A stretch of 64,000 nt of DNA from Fennellomyces sp. T-0311 (lineage: Eukaryota; Mucoromycota; Mucoromycetes; Mucorales; Lichtheimiaceae): the NCBI GenBank assembly GCA_025266875.1, contig JALLLT010000028.1, forward strand, positions 434,001 to 498,000, written 5' to 3'. The notes under the pieces are model-generated. The model was not told the DNA's origin and searched no databases. It saw nothing but the letters and a program-made list of their open reading frames with translations. Positions 38,735 through 50,260 of this stretch are shown here, piece after piece. Positions within the stretch are counted from its first letter, which is position 1; every line of letters starts with the position of its first letter. A program made the translations under genes and the position numbers.

Positions 38735-39964
38735 TTATAATGCATCAGTAATTTTTACTTTTGTCTGTCTTTGTAATTCAATGGCATCTTCGGCTGCTCG
38801 TCGTTCACGATTGAACCTTTGTTCCTCTAACAACAGTCCTTCTCGTTCTGCCATTGCCGATAGCTTTAGCCGTCCCAGCCCATGATTCCGTGATAGGTAT
38901 ACCGCATATCCCACATAAAAGTACGCCTTACGAGATGCCGAAAAGTAAGCTTTCCTTTCCGTTTTGCTTGTCCGCTTCACACTCAATTCAAGCAGCTGCC
39001 ACAGATCCGTCATGGCGCGTACTACATAGTCGTGTCGTTCCAGAAGTGACAGGAAATCGCCCAGCAGCATAAGCATAAGTGGTTCTCTTTGTGAGTTTTG
39101 TCGTTGCTCATATTCCAGAATATCATCCACAAGATCAAAAGTGGCGTCGCTGGCGTTGGTATAGGCGCATCCAGGTGCTGTTGAGAACAGTGTTTTCCTG
39201 GATAGCTTGGACAGTGCGGATACTGTATCTTTTACATCTTCCCGTATATCACCCAAGCAGTGGCGCATCAGGTAACAATATGTCATTACGCTGTGCATTA
39301 AGCTCCATACCAGATCTGATTCCGGTCCCGGGGGATTTCCTTTCATCATAGCTTCAAGATCAGGCAGCGAGCTTGGTAGTTTAGGCACGCTTACTTCTGG
39401 ACCCTCACCTACTTCCTGAATGACTTGTGATGTGGCTTCCTTCCACCATGGCTGATATTCTGGTAACGGCATGCTTTCCTGATTCGACAAAAGCGCTTCG
39501 AATTCCTTGCGTTCTTCTTCAGATAAAAGATCCCAGATCGCTTCGGTATCCGCATTATCGAGATCGATCGTTGCAAATCGCTGTTGCAAATCATCAACAC
39601 TGTCATTGTCGTCGTCCTGTGTTGCAAGTTCATCGTTCTCGGCTTCAAATCGTCGTAGCAACTGCAGCATGTTTTGCTTGTCGGCTTCACTCATACCGCG
39701 TGATCGAATTTCATCCGTGATACTGTCCTTATAGAATGACTCTGTACATTCGGCATGCTGCATGTCCTTGTAACAGCTTAGTGAACAGTACCGCAAGTTG
39801 CAACGTGGACAGATATAGTTGGAGAATTGCTTTTGACAACTGTAAGACAGCAGGCTAAGTAACCACGTAGCCATAGTATCCGATCAAGTTGCTTACATGT
39901 TACAGAGGGGTTGATCCTTGTCAGCCTGAGGCTCATCGTCCTCGATTATGCGCAAACTTGGCAT
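38735..39964 (-). CDS. HIT zinc finger protein, ZNHIT2-like
   Basis: Exons 39964-39897 and 39839-38735, 390 residues. The zf-HIT finger spans the intron: PLCNI/CQKQFSNYICPRCNLRYCSLSCY, with Cys pairs and a closing HAEC, at residues about 21-50. In animals ZNHIT2 links the R2TP chaperone complex to assembly of U5 snRNP; the same role is inferred here. The remainder is acidic (ERKEFEALL region), then helical (DLVWSLMHSVMTYCYLMRHC) with a basic coiled end, as in ZNHIT2. The start is fixed by the ATG whose exon supplies the first two Cys of the finger. It is divergent from the SR gene, with 100 bp between start codons. Confidence 0.82.
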
Positions 39965-40064
39965 GTTGCACCAGTCAAACCAGCAGCCAAGCCAAGGCGG
40001 AGTTGTAGTTAAGAAAGGAGTGAAGCGTGGCGACGTTCAGCATTCGTTTCTTCTTCACAAGAAA
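39965..40064. promoter_or_regulatory. Compact divergent promoter, ZNHIT2-like / SR factor
   Basis: Only 100 bp separate the two start codons, so the genes must share a bidirectional promoter or overlap at their 5' ends. No TATA box is seen. Confidence 0.55.
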
Positions 40065-40754
40065 ATGAAGACTACGCTGTTTGTTGCTGGCTTTGGTTCA
40101 AGAACCCGAGCTCGAGATCTTGCATATGAATTCGAGAGGTAACGTTCAGGACAAAGCTGTAAAGATGGCAAAGATCACTGTGGAATGACTTTTGGGACAT
40201 TTTAGATATGGCCGTTTAGTCCGCTGTGACATTCCTGCACCTAAAACCTACTCGTCCAAACCGTACGTTGGTCCATACTTTGGTATTGATTTATGGAACT
40301 TACCAGCGTTGTCCTGTAGATATGCCTTTGTGGAATTTGAGGACAATCGTGATGCAGAGGATGCGTTCAATGAGATGCACGGAAGACGCGTGGATGGGTA
40401 TACGATCAGCGTGCAGGTAAGTTAATGGAAGGGAAAGATTGCAAACTTGAACGAAAGAGCTAAACTCTTGGCCTAATAATTTAGTGGGCCAAGAACGCAC
40501 CAAGACAATCATGGCGCTACGATCGTTCACCTGGCAGACCTTCGCGTGGACGCAGCTACAGCCGCTCTCGCAGCCCTGGTCCGCGCCGTGGTCGCTCGCC
40601 TTCACCTCGTCGTGATCGTTCTCCCCCTCGTTACCATGGTTCTTCTCGGTCTCCGTCGCCTAGACGTCCTGCCGAACCTACCCAGTCGCGTTCTCCCCCT
40701 CCGCGTCGTGATTCACGATCGCCTTCGCCCAAGGGCAGTCCGCCGCCAAGCTAA
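40065..40754 (+). CDS. SR-family splicing factor (one RRM plus RS domain)
   Basis: Exons 40065-40138, 40206-40262, 40320-40416, 40485-40754, in phase, 165 residues. An RRM covers residues about 2-75: RNP2 is TLFVAGF and RNP1 is YAFVEFE, with the fold completed by [23 protein letters not shown]. An RS-type tail follows, with [20 protein letters not shown] blocks and a Pro-rich end. Such SR proteins bind exonic enhancers and recruit U1/U2AF in the nucleus. The short single-RRM form is like the smaller animal SR proteins and fission yeast Srp-type factors; the exact orthologue is not assigned. The ATG at 40065 is chosen because it begins the RRM directly. It converges with the Lpx1-like gene. 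Confidence 0.88.
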
Positions 40755-41033
40755 TTGTCAAACCAAATAAGAACCGCTCACTCATGAAAAAAAAGGTCAT
40801 GCTTTTTGTATAGGATCGATGGGGAGTGTTACGTGCATTTATATTTTATCTTCCATTCTGGTAGTCTTTCGGGGACACGGAATTGAAGCAAAATACCAAT
40901 TATGATACGATCTGACCGCATATAAACATACAATCTCACCCAAAACGGTACATAATCGGACCCTCTCTCTCTCTCATAACACTCGGATACGACCACATCA
41001 GATCGATTTCTATTTTATTGTTGTATACAATGT

Positions 41034-42423
41034 TTACAGCTTGGAAGTGTTTGATGCAGCAAGCACTCGGTCTACGATCTTGGCGATATGGGGTGCTGCA
41101 GGAAAACAAAGCATGGGTTAATGGTTTGGTAGGTAATTCAGAGCTTTACAAAACATACCCATCTCCTTAGGACGTTCGTTCGGCACCATATGTGTTCCTT
41201 CCACATGTTCTACCGTAATATGGCGCGACTTGCCAGTGATGTCGGGTACATTCTCCGGTAACAGGCTAGTTGCTCTCTTAGAAATAGTGCAAAACAAGGT
41301 ACAGAGTGTATGTACTTACAATGGAGATCCCAAAGCGTAAATCATATGGACTGGAATGGATAATGTTGGAAGGGAGTGATAGCCAGTTGCTCGACAATAA
41401 GTTTGGCTATCAAAGATGTGCTGTATTCCGTTGTGAGCCTACGTTCGCTTGTTTCCTAACTGTCTATACTTACGAATTCTTGCATCTTGGGACATTTTAA
41501 TGTGACCTTGCCCTCGGCGGTTTCGTACATGCCATAGTCCTTTTGTGACCCCACTTAGTTTTCCCCAGCCATATAATTTGGACAACTCATGACTCACCAC
41601 GTAAAGCCTTAAAACTTCAGGGTCAAATTTGTTCCAGAATGGGCGAGGTGCCAGCTTGTTATAGCAATCGTCCCTACAAAACAAATCAGTTTTTTTTTTC
41701 TTTCGTTTTCGCGCTGATTTCGTTTAGTCATTACTTGCTGTCCCATGTGTCACGTCGCTTGTATGACGCCATGGTTGGATACTTTGCACGGACTGCATGG
41801 TCGTCAATGTTGTCTCCAATTACTGGTTCAATAAGACATAATCCATCGAATGTTTTCGGGAAGAAGAACTCGCACACAAGCCTATTGACAGTCTATTAAT
41901 CCACTATCCACTTCCCAAATCGAGACGCAAAAACTTGCATGGAAGTGGCGCCAAAACTGTGTCCTACGCCAAAGAACTTGTGGTAATCACTGTTCAAGCC
42001 CATCGTATCGATCACCTGTTTGGTATCCATCACATTATCGAACCAATTGTCTATATTTCGATATAGGGATCAGTATTTCCCCTGATAGTTTGATCTTGTT
42101 AAAATCTTACATCGTTCGCTAAAAGTTCCTTCGTTTGCGCGAGCAGAGTCACCATGATTACGTGCTTCCCAGACAATGAAGTCGATATCTACACTTTCAA
42201 ACTTTGGCTGATCGCGCAAGTGGTTCAAAAAGTTTCTCATGACCGGATGGAGAGTCTCTTTGTTGAAGCCGTTCGAGTGTGACCACAGAAAAGCGAACTT
42301 TTGGTTAGCCGGCTTGGTTGCCGGGAAAACATGCTTTTCGACGCAAAGCTTTTGAACCTTGTAGCCTTCTGTGGCAGCGTGAACCGGAATAAATCGTGTT
42401 AATGTTGGAATGAGACGAGGCAT
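41034..42423 (-). CDS. Peroxisomal alpha/beta hydrolase, Lpx1-like
   Basis: Eight exons: 42423-42111, 42050-41935, 41892-41735, 41673-41598, 41539-41474, 41420-41320, 41274-41159, 41095-41034, all in phase, 335 residues. Alpha/beta-hydrolase features: FLWSHSNGFNKE (oxyanion region), the nucleophile elbow GVGHSFGATS and the late histidine in EGTHMVPNERP. The C-terminus is NTSKL, a canonical type 1 peroxisomal targeting signal, so the protein should be imported by Pex5. Yeast Lpx1 is a peroxisomal triacylglycerol lipase of this type; substrate here is inferred. An intron of 42 nt (41893-41934) shows how short introns get. Confidence 0.84.
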
Positions 42424-42620
42424 GACAAGATCTATACACCATGGAAAAAAGCTTACTCAAGGATTTTATATCTCATTTCCGGACAATCAATTCATCCGGC
42501 ACGTATTTCTCACGCAAACGGTTAATGTGGATATGGCAAGAGGAAGTTAAATTATAAACGGTAAAATAATACATAAAGGCTGGATAAAGATACATATACA
42601 AATAGAAAATAATTGCTTGG

Positions 42621-44050
42621 CTATCGGGTCCATCGAGGGGATACGGATAGAGTGTCGTATGCTGGAGGAGAAGACGACAATGCAGGTTGGTGGTGTTGAG
42701 CTACTGTGCGATAGGATGGGACGCGAGACAACTCCATGCCATGCCACCATAATCCAGATGAGCTCTCAACAGATCGGGGCTGGTATCCTGAACCGTTTCC
42801 ATCGGAATTGCCAAAGTCGTCATGGAAACCAGGTTTGGACGTCGATGTTACAGACACGGCTCGCGTGCGACCTGCGATGGTAATCGGCTCACGCTGAGGC
42901 GGTGGGACTGCAGAAGAACTGGAAGCGCCTTCTGCGGAAATAGAGGAAGTACGTGTGCGCAGCACATCCCACACTGCACGGTCGTAGGGAACTGATCGCC
43001 AAGTGTCATCATAAGCGGGCAGCACATTTCCCTCAGATGGTTGCACAAAGGTGTCAACAATGATCACCGGAACCGAGCAACGTAGTTCAGAAGTATGGCC
43101 GTCGGCATTCTCCAGCGAAATAATAAATTTTAGCTTGTGGCGAATTCGGATCATGTCGTTGTCGGCGTCGCAAAAGATGAGCGGGGAGCGTTCCGGTACA
43201 GCCACCTTGACTACCTTTTTCCAATCTTGGCTGCTCCTCATATTGGCGAATGGCTTATCCTGCCGCTCCACCCGCACCGCACGTGTATCCGTCTTGGACC
43301 GCTCACTGGTGGTGTATGTGCAGTACTCCTTGAGCGTCCCCGAAAGCGAGCGCACACGGAGATTCGTTGCTATTGGCCGAATGTCGAATGATATCGGTAT
43401 CATTTCACCGTGTGCGTATATTTTGCTGGGGAGTGTAATAGAGTAATCCATCTTGTCGCTCCAGGTGTTGTGGATTTCGAGAGTCTGTGACATTTGGAAT
43501 TCGGTGGGAAGAATGCAGCGGACGATGCGAATGGGTCGTTTCTTGATGATGTTGTGAATGAAAGTCGGCCGCTCGACAACGACCTTGAGTCTGTAACTGA
43601 CACGGCCACCTTCGGCCTCGAGGGATTGGGGGAGGTCGCCTGGCAACGGAAGCTCGAAAAACCATTTATGTTGACCGGCGGCAAGGGTATACGTTTTTTT
43701 GACAGGTGTGTCCGGCAAGGGAACATATTGCCATTTGTGGGATATAAGGATTCGCTCCTGTTTGTGATAGTGTTGATGATGGCCAATGCCTGTGTGCATA
43801 TCAGAATTAGCTCTGTTTCCATGCCAACCAAAAAAGACGATTCCTTACCTTCCGACCACGACACCTTCATTTTTCCAGAAAACTTTAGGTGCACGGCTCG
43901 CACTTTCATGGGTTCAGCTAGATCGAGTGTAACGCTGCCTTGCAGCAGCTTCCCTGCAGATTCCTCGGCCTGACCATGCAGCAAGATCTGATCGTCGACC
44001 ACATTGATTTGGAGCTGGCCAGGCCTCCCCCGAATGTTGTTGACCATCAT
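42621..44050 (-). CDS. Alpha-arrestin-like trafficking adaptor
   Basis: Exons 44050-43849 and 43789-42621, 456 residues. The N-terminal arrestin fold is visible in residues about 10-180 (DDQILLHGQA, SVTLDLAEPMKVRAVHLKFSG, then HKWFFELPLPGDLPQSLEAEGGRVSYRLKVVVERP). The C-terminal arrestin fold runs about 190-340 (IPISFDIRP, KLKFIISLENADGHTSELRCSVPVIIVD). The Ser/Pro-rich tail ends with SPPAYDTL, a PPxY motif that in this family recruits Rsp5/Nedd4 ubiquitin ligases. Fungal members direct endocytosis of plasma-membrane transporters. The specific cargo cannot be deduced. Confidence 0.84.
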
Positions 44051-44178
44051 CGTTCCGGGCGTCTTGTACGGGAAAAAGGAAGAAAGAGGGAATTCTGATT
44101 TTTATAATTTTTGAAACACCTCGGGTCTAAATTTTTCTATCCGACGATTGGTCTTCGCTGAAAAAACAAATCTATGGC

Positions 44179-45260
44179 CTATATGGTAATCTTTCTGATC
44201 GCGGTAGGAGCAAACGCAAAGTAATGAAACTTGTGCGCATAATCCGTGTGTGCCCGCACATAGTAGCCGCCCAACGACTTGCTAGCATCCACCAACTTGA
44301 CACTGGTATCGACGTCCAGGTCGGGCAGCCCTATTTCACCCACGGCCTGGACACCACCTAGAATGGCTCGTAAAAGTATACCAAGTGTAACATCTTTGTG
44401 CGAGTAGTATACAACAGTTTTGCTCCGCCCCAAACCGCCGGTGCCTGGATGAATAAGCGGTATAATATCAGATGGTACCAGTGCGGGTGCGCATAGATGG
44501 ATGGCGTCCGGTCTGTGAAATACCAATCGGATCAGAATTCCACTAGATTTATTGCCATTTTTGAAATTACGAATTACCGTTCTTCGTGGTGCATCAGCGA
44601 GCACGCTTCCACAATATGACGACATCCGAGCGAATGACCGACGACTCGGAGGGTGTCGTGCTTTCGTCGCAAGTCGAGCAATCGCCACGCTAACATTTCC
44701 GCACGTTCGTGACTTTCCTTGGTAGCTGTCGAAAATTGGTATGCCAGCCGTGCTGCGTGGAGACCGACATCCACGGCAACAGCACCTACGATCGATGCCG
44801 GCGTTGGCAGGCGTAGTTTACTCAGTCGTTGCCAATTGCGGCTCAACAGGTAAGCTGCGGATCCCAAAGTTGCAAACGGCACCGGAATTTGAGACAATGG
44901 CGACCCTGAAGGCCACGAGTAACTAAGAGGCCTAGTTCAGCCGATCTTTGCACAGAGATAAAAATAGAACCACGTTACCCTAGTGCTGACGGTCCCCATT
45001 TATGTTGTGGACTTAATACCAACAGACGATGCGAATGCATCCAATCTTCAAATCGATCCGGTGCCTCGCCCTGTGCAAGGAAACCTCAATTCGTCATCTT
45101 ACATTTGAGTTTTCGACATGCTCGTCGATCCTTAACGATACTTACCTTTTACATAGACTGTTACTTCGGATCGCCCTTCGTCAGGTCTTGACAGTACATT
45201 AAGCTTTGGTAATTCGGTAAAGAATTTCTTTTTCGCGATCGTGGGGACCTGCCCTGCCAT
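44179..45260 (-). CDS. DUF726/TMCO4-like alpha/beta hydrolase
   Basis: Exons 45260-45146, 45084-44979, 44922-44578, 44512-44179, in phase, 299 residues. Diagnostic stretches are VYVKGFLAQGEAPDRFEDW, KWGPSALGYSWPSGSPL, and the nucleophile elbow RVVGHSLGCRHIVEA (Ser in GHSLG) followed by DAIHLCAPALVP. These match, from memory, the DUF726 lipase-like family that includes human TMCO4 and yeast Mil1. A hydrophobic segment (TPASIVGAVAVDVGLHAARL) may be membrane-associated. It is shorter than many members, which carry extra N-terminal membrane segments. Function: probable lipid or ester hydrolase, substrate unknown. Confidence 0.72.
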
Positions 45261-45782
45261 AACATATATACAGCTAACAAGATTTCACGTGTAAAATTCC
45301 AAAACTTGCCAATTTAACCTGGAATTCTGTCGCCATCAACACGCACGGTTCTCGGCGTTGAGTTATTCCGCTGGTTGTCCATCGCATCGTATCAGGAAGA
45401 TACTCGGCGGCTAATCCCGCTTAACCCCAACCCGCCATCGTTTGTATTGATACTTATATAAGCACTTTTCATTCGGTTGGTATTAGGTTTACGTAATTCA
45501 AGTTGACCTTGGGACATGTTGTTAAATTGTCGCTGTCCTGGATTTCTTTGCTGTTAAGGCATCCCATGCATTGAGCTGCCAGGTTGGAATATTAATTTAA
45601 CCACAAGGCAGTAATAGTTTATCATCCTGCTAATATATTATAACCGAAAGTAACTAAAGTTAACCATCGATGTACATAGCACTTTTATGAATGTAATAGG
45701 TTTCTGAAAACACGAAAATTTGTCACAACCTGGAAGAGGCCTATGCAGTTGAACAGTTGATGGTGGTACAATTCTACTGATA
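45261..45782. other. Intergenic, no gene seen
   Basis: About 520 bp: promoter of the DUF726-like gene and 3' flank of the DHA2 transporter. No additional coding signal. Confidence 0.5.
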
Positions 45783-48403
45783 CTAATCGATGATCAGCTG
45801 AGGACGGCGCACGGACATTTCGTTTGCAATTACCGTGACTTGGTCCTTCTTCGGTTTCGAAGATAGGCCGCTATCAACTTCAACAATTGAATACGACGAT
45901 TGCTGTCCGTTGATGTCACTCTCTTTCGTCATTTCAGGCTTTGTATCTTTATCCAATGAATAATGCTTCATAAAGAGTGAGGATAAAAACCCTATTTTCG
46001 TTTTTCGTTAGTTCTAAAAAATGTTCACATGTCTTCCCTCGTCATACCAAATCCACCCAGTGCAGTTATTATATGCCAGACGAATTTCATCGAATAAGCA
46101 TAAGCTTCAATTGTTGCATCGAAATAAACTGGTGGCAAGCCATTACGTATATATTCGGGTGAATGAAAAACACGGTCGACGTATTCCAAGGGTATCACGC
46201 TGCTCAAGTTTTTCTTTAGAGCGGTGTTAAGCACAGACGATGCAATCGCAACACCTAGTGCGCCGCCGAGAGAAGCCATGAACTCTCGTACACCTATCGC
46301 AACGGCTATCCTTCGTGTAAGTTTATGGATAATGTTTCAGAAAATCTGTAACACACCAGCATCACTTTTTTCAACAGCTGCTAGAATTGCAATGGAATTC
46401 GCGGCGAGAAACATGCCGCACCCTACCCATTCGAGTGAGCTAAAATCTAAGCACATATTTTGATCAGAGTATGTTTGTAGCTTACCGATACCATGGATGA
46501 CAGTGATACCATATACCACTACGTGTGTAGAAATTGTTAGCATTATAACATTACTATTCGCCCTTGAACTTACTTGACCAATTGGTAGTGATAGAAAATA
46601 GACTAAAGAGACCAGCGCTTGACGCAAACAGAGCAACACCAATAATCATCCTATAGCCGAGTTCAGATTCCTGCGTACCCGAAGTTTCCATGCTAAATCA
46701 CTGCGTACACCGAGCGATATATACCGGATTTTGCAATGAAAGCTCCACTCACAGCAGCAGCGACAGCGAGTGTTACCTCCATAGGAATCAGACGGATACC
46801 AGACCACATTGCCGAGTCGCCACGGACAGCTTGAAAAAATATCGGCAAAAAGAATATCGTCGCATAGAAGCACATTCCAAAAGACAAATCGACGAACAAA
46901 GTAGCGACAACCGATCGATTCTTAAAGAGTCGTGGGGGCATCAATGGCTCCTTTGCATATCTAACCTCCACAACAATGAATAGTGTGACAAGGATACAGG
47001 TAAGTACGAAAAGTACCTAAAAATGAGATTCGTCATTAGCACTGTAAGTGGTAGCATTGTTACTTCATAAACTTGCTATAACAGGTATTGATTTCCATGG
47101 AAATGCTTGGCCACCAAAGTTCAATGCCAGAAGAAAGCATGCTGAGGCTGTCAAAGCTAAAAAATTTCCGGCGTAGTCAATGCGCATAAGTTTCTCCTTA
47201 AGCTTCTGTTTTTCCGTGTGCAAGTGTAAAGTGAAGAATATGAGAATCATGGATAAAGTTCCAACAGGCAAGCTTGAAACAGATGTCATTTAGTTTGCCT
47301 GATTCTTTTTTTTAAACCCGACAGACTAGTGCACATATATGCTTACTTGATATAAAAATTCCATCGCCAAGTTACTTGATCTGTGAAAACACCCTATATT
47401 TTCATTGGTTATACATACTAATAAAGCACTCGATTGTCGCGTATATTTACACCTATAAATGGCCCGGTTACACTGGCTATACCAAAAACGACGGAGATAA
47501 GACTGTTTACAGCATGATATCAGACATGTTTACAGTACCTCTTCCGTATACTTAATGGAGCTACATACCTTTGATAAGCACTTTGCTTTTCCAGCGGTAC
47601 GAGATCTGCTATAATGACAAAAGCCTACAAACCTGTCAATTTTTCGCAGATCATGGCAGATCTCTACAACAATACAAGCATACCATGGACATAATCTACA
47701 GATTGCTAATTGAGCCGAAATAGATCATTGCTTTTACTTCATAAACCATCGCATACTTACACTAGCTGCACCGATACCTTGAATTCCTCTTGCCACGATA
47801 AGCATAATCATACTCTATTCGCTCACTGATTAGTACAACCGAAATAAATACTGCTTACGGGCTCTGCTGTACCTTGGCTACACCACCTATTAATGATCCT
47901 AACATAAACATTGATATACCAGACATCACTGTCCATTTCCGCCCAAAGATATCAGAAAATTTTGCAAACAATGGTTCTGCATCACATTTTCAGTCAAAGT
48001 AAAAGCCACGGATCAAATCAATAGTTTGTGCTTACGAAACGAGTTGAAGCACAAGACATAGCTATGTGTTATATACATATATAAATCCAATAACTCATAT
48101 GTGTACATATTTCAACATACGTACCTGTTGATAAGCCAAGAAGAAATGGGCATAGCTTGGAATTCCGATCCAATTGTAGGTAGTGCGGTGGCGATGATAG
48201 TCCTTGTTGTCTCACATCATGTTAAATTCTGTTCAGAATTTGAATATGATGACATACTTGTCAAGTGCAGCTAGGAATACGGAAATTTGGAGACCAAACA
48301 TCACCAACAGTTGCATGACGTTCCTGTATCGCGCTTTTTGTCGTTCATCGGTGGGCGATAATGAGGGTTGTAAAGTATTGTTATGGGCCTCTGCTGTTTC
48401 CAT
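45783..48403 (-). CDS. DHA2-family (14-TM) MFS drug exporter
   Basis: Fifteen short exons keep phase through a 579-residue protein: 48403-48258, 48202-48125, 48061-48036, 47976-47873, 47814-47761, 47624-47569, 47502-47453, 47380-47347, 47272-47083, 47016-46711, 46670-46574, 46518-46486, 46446-46353, 46310-46048, 45991-45783. DHA2 signatures: LDKTIIATALPTI in TM1, LFAKFSDIFGRKWTVMSG (motif A), MIMLIVARGIQGIGAASAFVII (motif B), ISVVFGIASVTGPFIG (motif C) and VTWRWNFYINLPVG. The C-terminal half keeps VALFASSAGLFSLFS and EFMASLGGALGVAIASSVLN. Members are plasma-membrane or vacuolar proton antiporters for drugs or small toxic compounds. The splice sites at 46671-46710 and 46354 are the least certain. 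Confidence 0.85.
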
Positions 48404-49604
48404 TATGTGAGAGTGGAAAATACAGTACTGGGGGAAAAAGAGCAAAGAAGGAGAAACAAGTGTCTATGTAAATCAAAATAGTCAAGTATATGTACGTAGA
48501 AGAGGGAGAGGAGTTGCATCAAGATTGACATCCGGCATGCACGAATACGGTCTTGCAGCATAGATTTTTAGAACTCTACTCACCGATAATATGCAACATG
48601 GCTCACACGGTGCATTTATTTATGCATAAAGGAATAATAGCATCTTACGCTTATTTATTGCTACACGTATGTATAACTGCAATAGCTCCCTTTATACGGA
48701 TGGAACTACCAACTGGTAGAAGAAAAAGCGTTGTGAAGTCGATAGTGCGGTCGAGCGGATGGTACAATCAAAGCAGGGATGAGGGACTCGCAAGAATAAG
48801 GGATGAGAAAAGTACAGGCGTATACTGCTCGTAGACTAGATTACTCTAGGATTACCAAGATATTTACTGACGAACTCAAAAAATCAGTTGTTGCCACCTA
48901 ATTACACGCTCTATATGCATGCTCTCAAAACCCTTGTATAATAAAGGGTAATGAAACTGGTTTAAAGCCAACATACTTCTATTTTTAATACAATCGACAC
49001 TTGAAGATCATCAGGATATCACAAAAGGGGTTCATGCATTATATGTACTATAATTTTCTCTGGTTCCATGCCGCTTTGCACCGAAGCAAGTCCGGGCATT
49101 GTATTGTCACCAGAGTCGATAGATGAAGCAACCAGATACATATGCTTTCTGAGAATGTATCCTTCGAAAAATAAGACGGCGATAAGAACGGATAGTTGAA
49201 CAATAGCAAATGCTTCAATTTAGTAAATATTCGATTATCATTTCTTTCTTGTTGTAAAAGTCTCCCATTTCAGTACTTCCTTCTTGAATACATAGATGAT
49301 AGAGCTTCCTGATAGAGGCGCATGACTACTACCAAGCTACGTAATGTATAGACAAATATACCTCCACTTGTGAATCGTTTCAGCGAGTTCAAAAGCCGCT
49401 GGCGTGGCTTGTTAAACCTAGTGAAAATCTGAGTGCCTTGCAATAATGATACTGGAATTAGGTGTATATAACGGCTGCTTTTCGCTTAGAACTTGATAGA
49501 AGATGATACTACGCACTGATAGGTACGATATGTTCTGTTGCAGCGACCAATGGTTAGATCAACGATGATGAAAAGGGGCACAGTGATGTGTCATAATTAA
49601 TAAC
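48404..49604. other. 1.2-kb intergenic region
   Basis: Upstream region of the DHA2 gene; AT-rich. A 93-codon plus-strand frame at 48553-48834 has hydrophobic stretches but no supporting signal. Confidence 0.45.
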
Positions 49605-50153
49605 CTAGTAAGTACACACATCGCCTACTCCACACACGCAGCAGATCAAGGATGCTAGACTAGTTACGTATGTAATCGAATGCGAGGTCTCACTGCGGTT
49701 GATCGCCGGTGAACAGAGCGGAAGATTCATCAAAGGCGTCAATGTCACCGTAATCATAATAAAGAAGTAGACATAGGATATAGGTATCTTATAAAGTCCT
49801 GGAATGCGATGCATTGACTTTCTGAGAGTAATTCCAAACAATAGGTTGCGTATTTTTTCTATGCGTCGGGGATACACATCCACAATAACCCCGGCTGGCT
49901 TTAACGTTAATGCTCTGACAAAGCGTGATTTGTAGCCCAGCTGACTTAACTCCTCAGAAGCGAGTTTCGCGGACTGTGCTAATGTGCAATGTGCTTTTCT
50001 TTTTCTTGGGAGGAAAGGGGGTAGCAGGGCATTAGGCATTTTACATGACGAGATCTGCGGGATCATTTCACTGTGGATTGTTCGAGAGCTGTTTCCCGGA
50101 CGATGAAAATAGTGAGACAAGACTACAGCCGGGCTACAGGAGATTAGCAGCAC
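49605..50153 (-). CDS. Doubtful 182-residue frame upstream of TRP5
   Basis: Unspliced open frame divergent from TRP5, starting 108 bp from its ATG. It has a basic middle (PRKRKAHC, PRRIEKIRNLL) and one strongly hydrophobic stretch (YVYFFIMITVTLTPLMNL). I recognise no family, and codon use is not distinctive. It may be a chance frame in the TRP5 promoter region. Confidence 0.22.
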   Translation of the reverse strand: MLLISCSPAVVLSHYFHRPGNSSRTIHSEMIPQISSCKMPNALLPPFLPRKRKAHCTLAQSAKLASEELSQLGYKSRFVRALTLKPAGVIVDVYPRRIEKIRNLLFGITLRKSMHRIPGLYKIPISYVYFFIMITVTLTPLMNLPLCSPAINRSETSHSITYVTSLASLICCVCGVGDVCTY

Positions 50154-50260
50154 GAGTCACATCTTGTTGAGTTTCAATGGATGAGTAACAAATAAGAATG
50201 GTTGCTGTATGGCCCAGCCAAGTGTTCCTTCCACTTTTCTTTCACACAACAACAACAAAA

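Noticed and set aside
46681..46711. Suspected frameshift in the DHA2 transporter after SGIYRS
   Set aside because: A 40-nt intron (46671-46710) with GTGTAC donor and CGCAG acceptor keeps phase, and the protein continues with ESELGYRMIIG.
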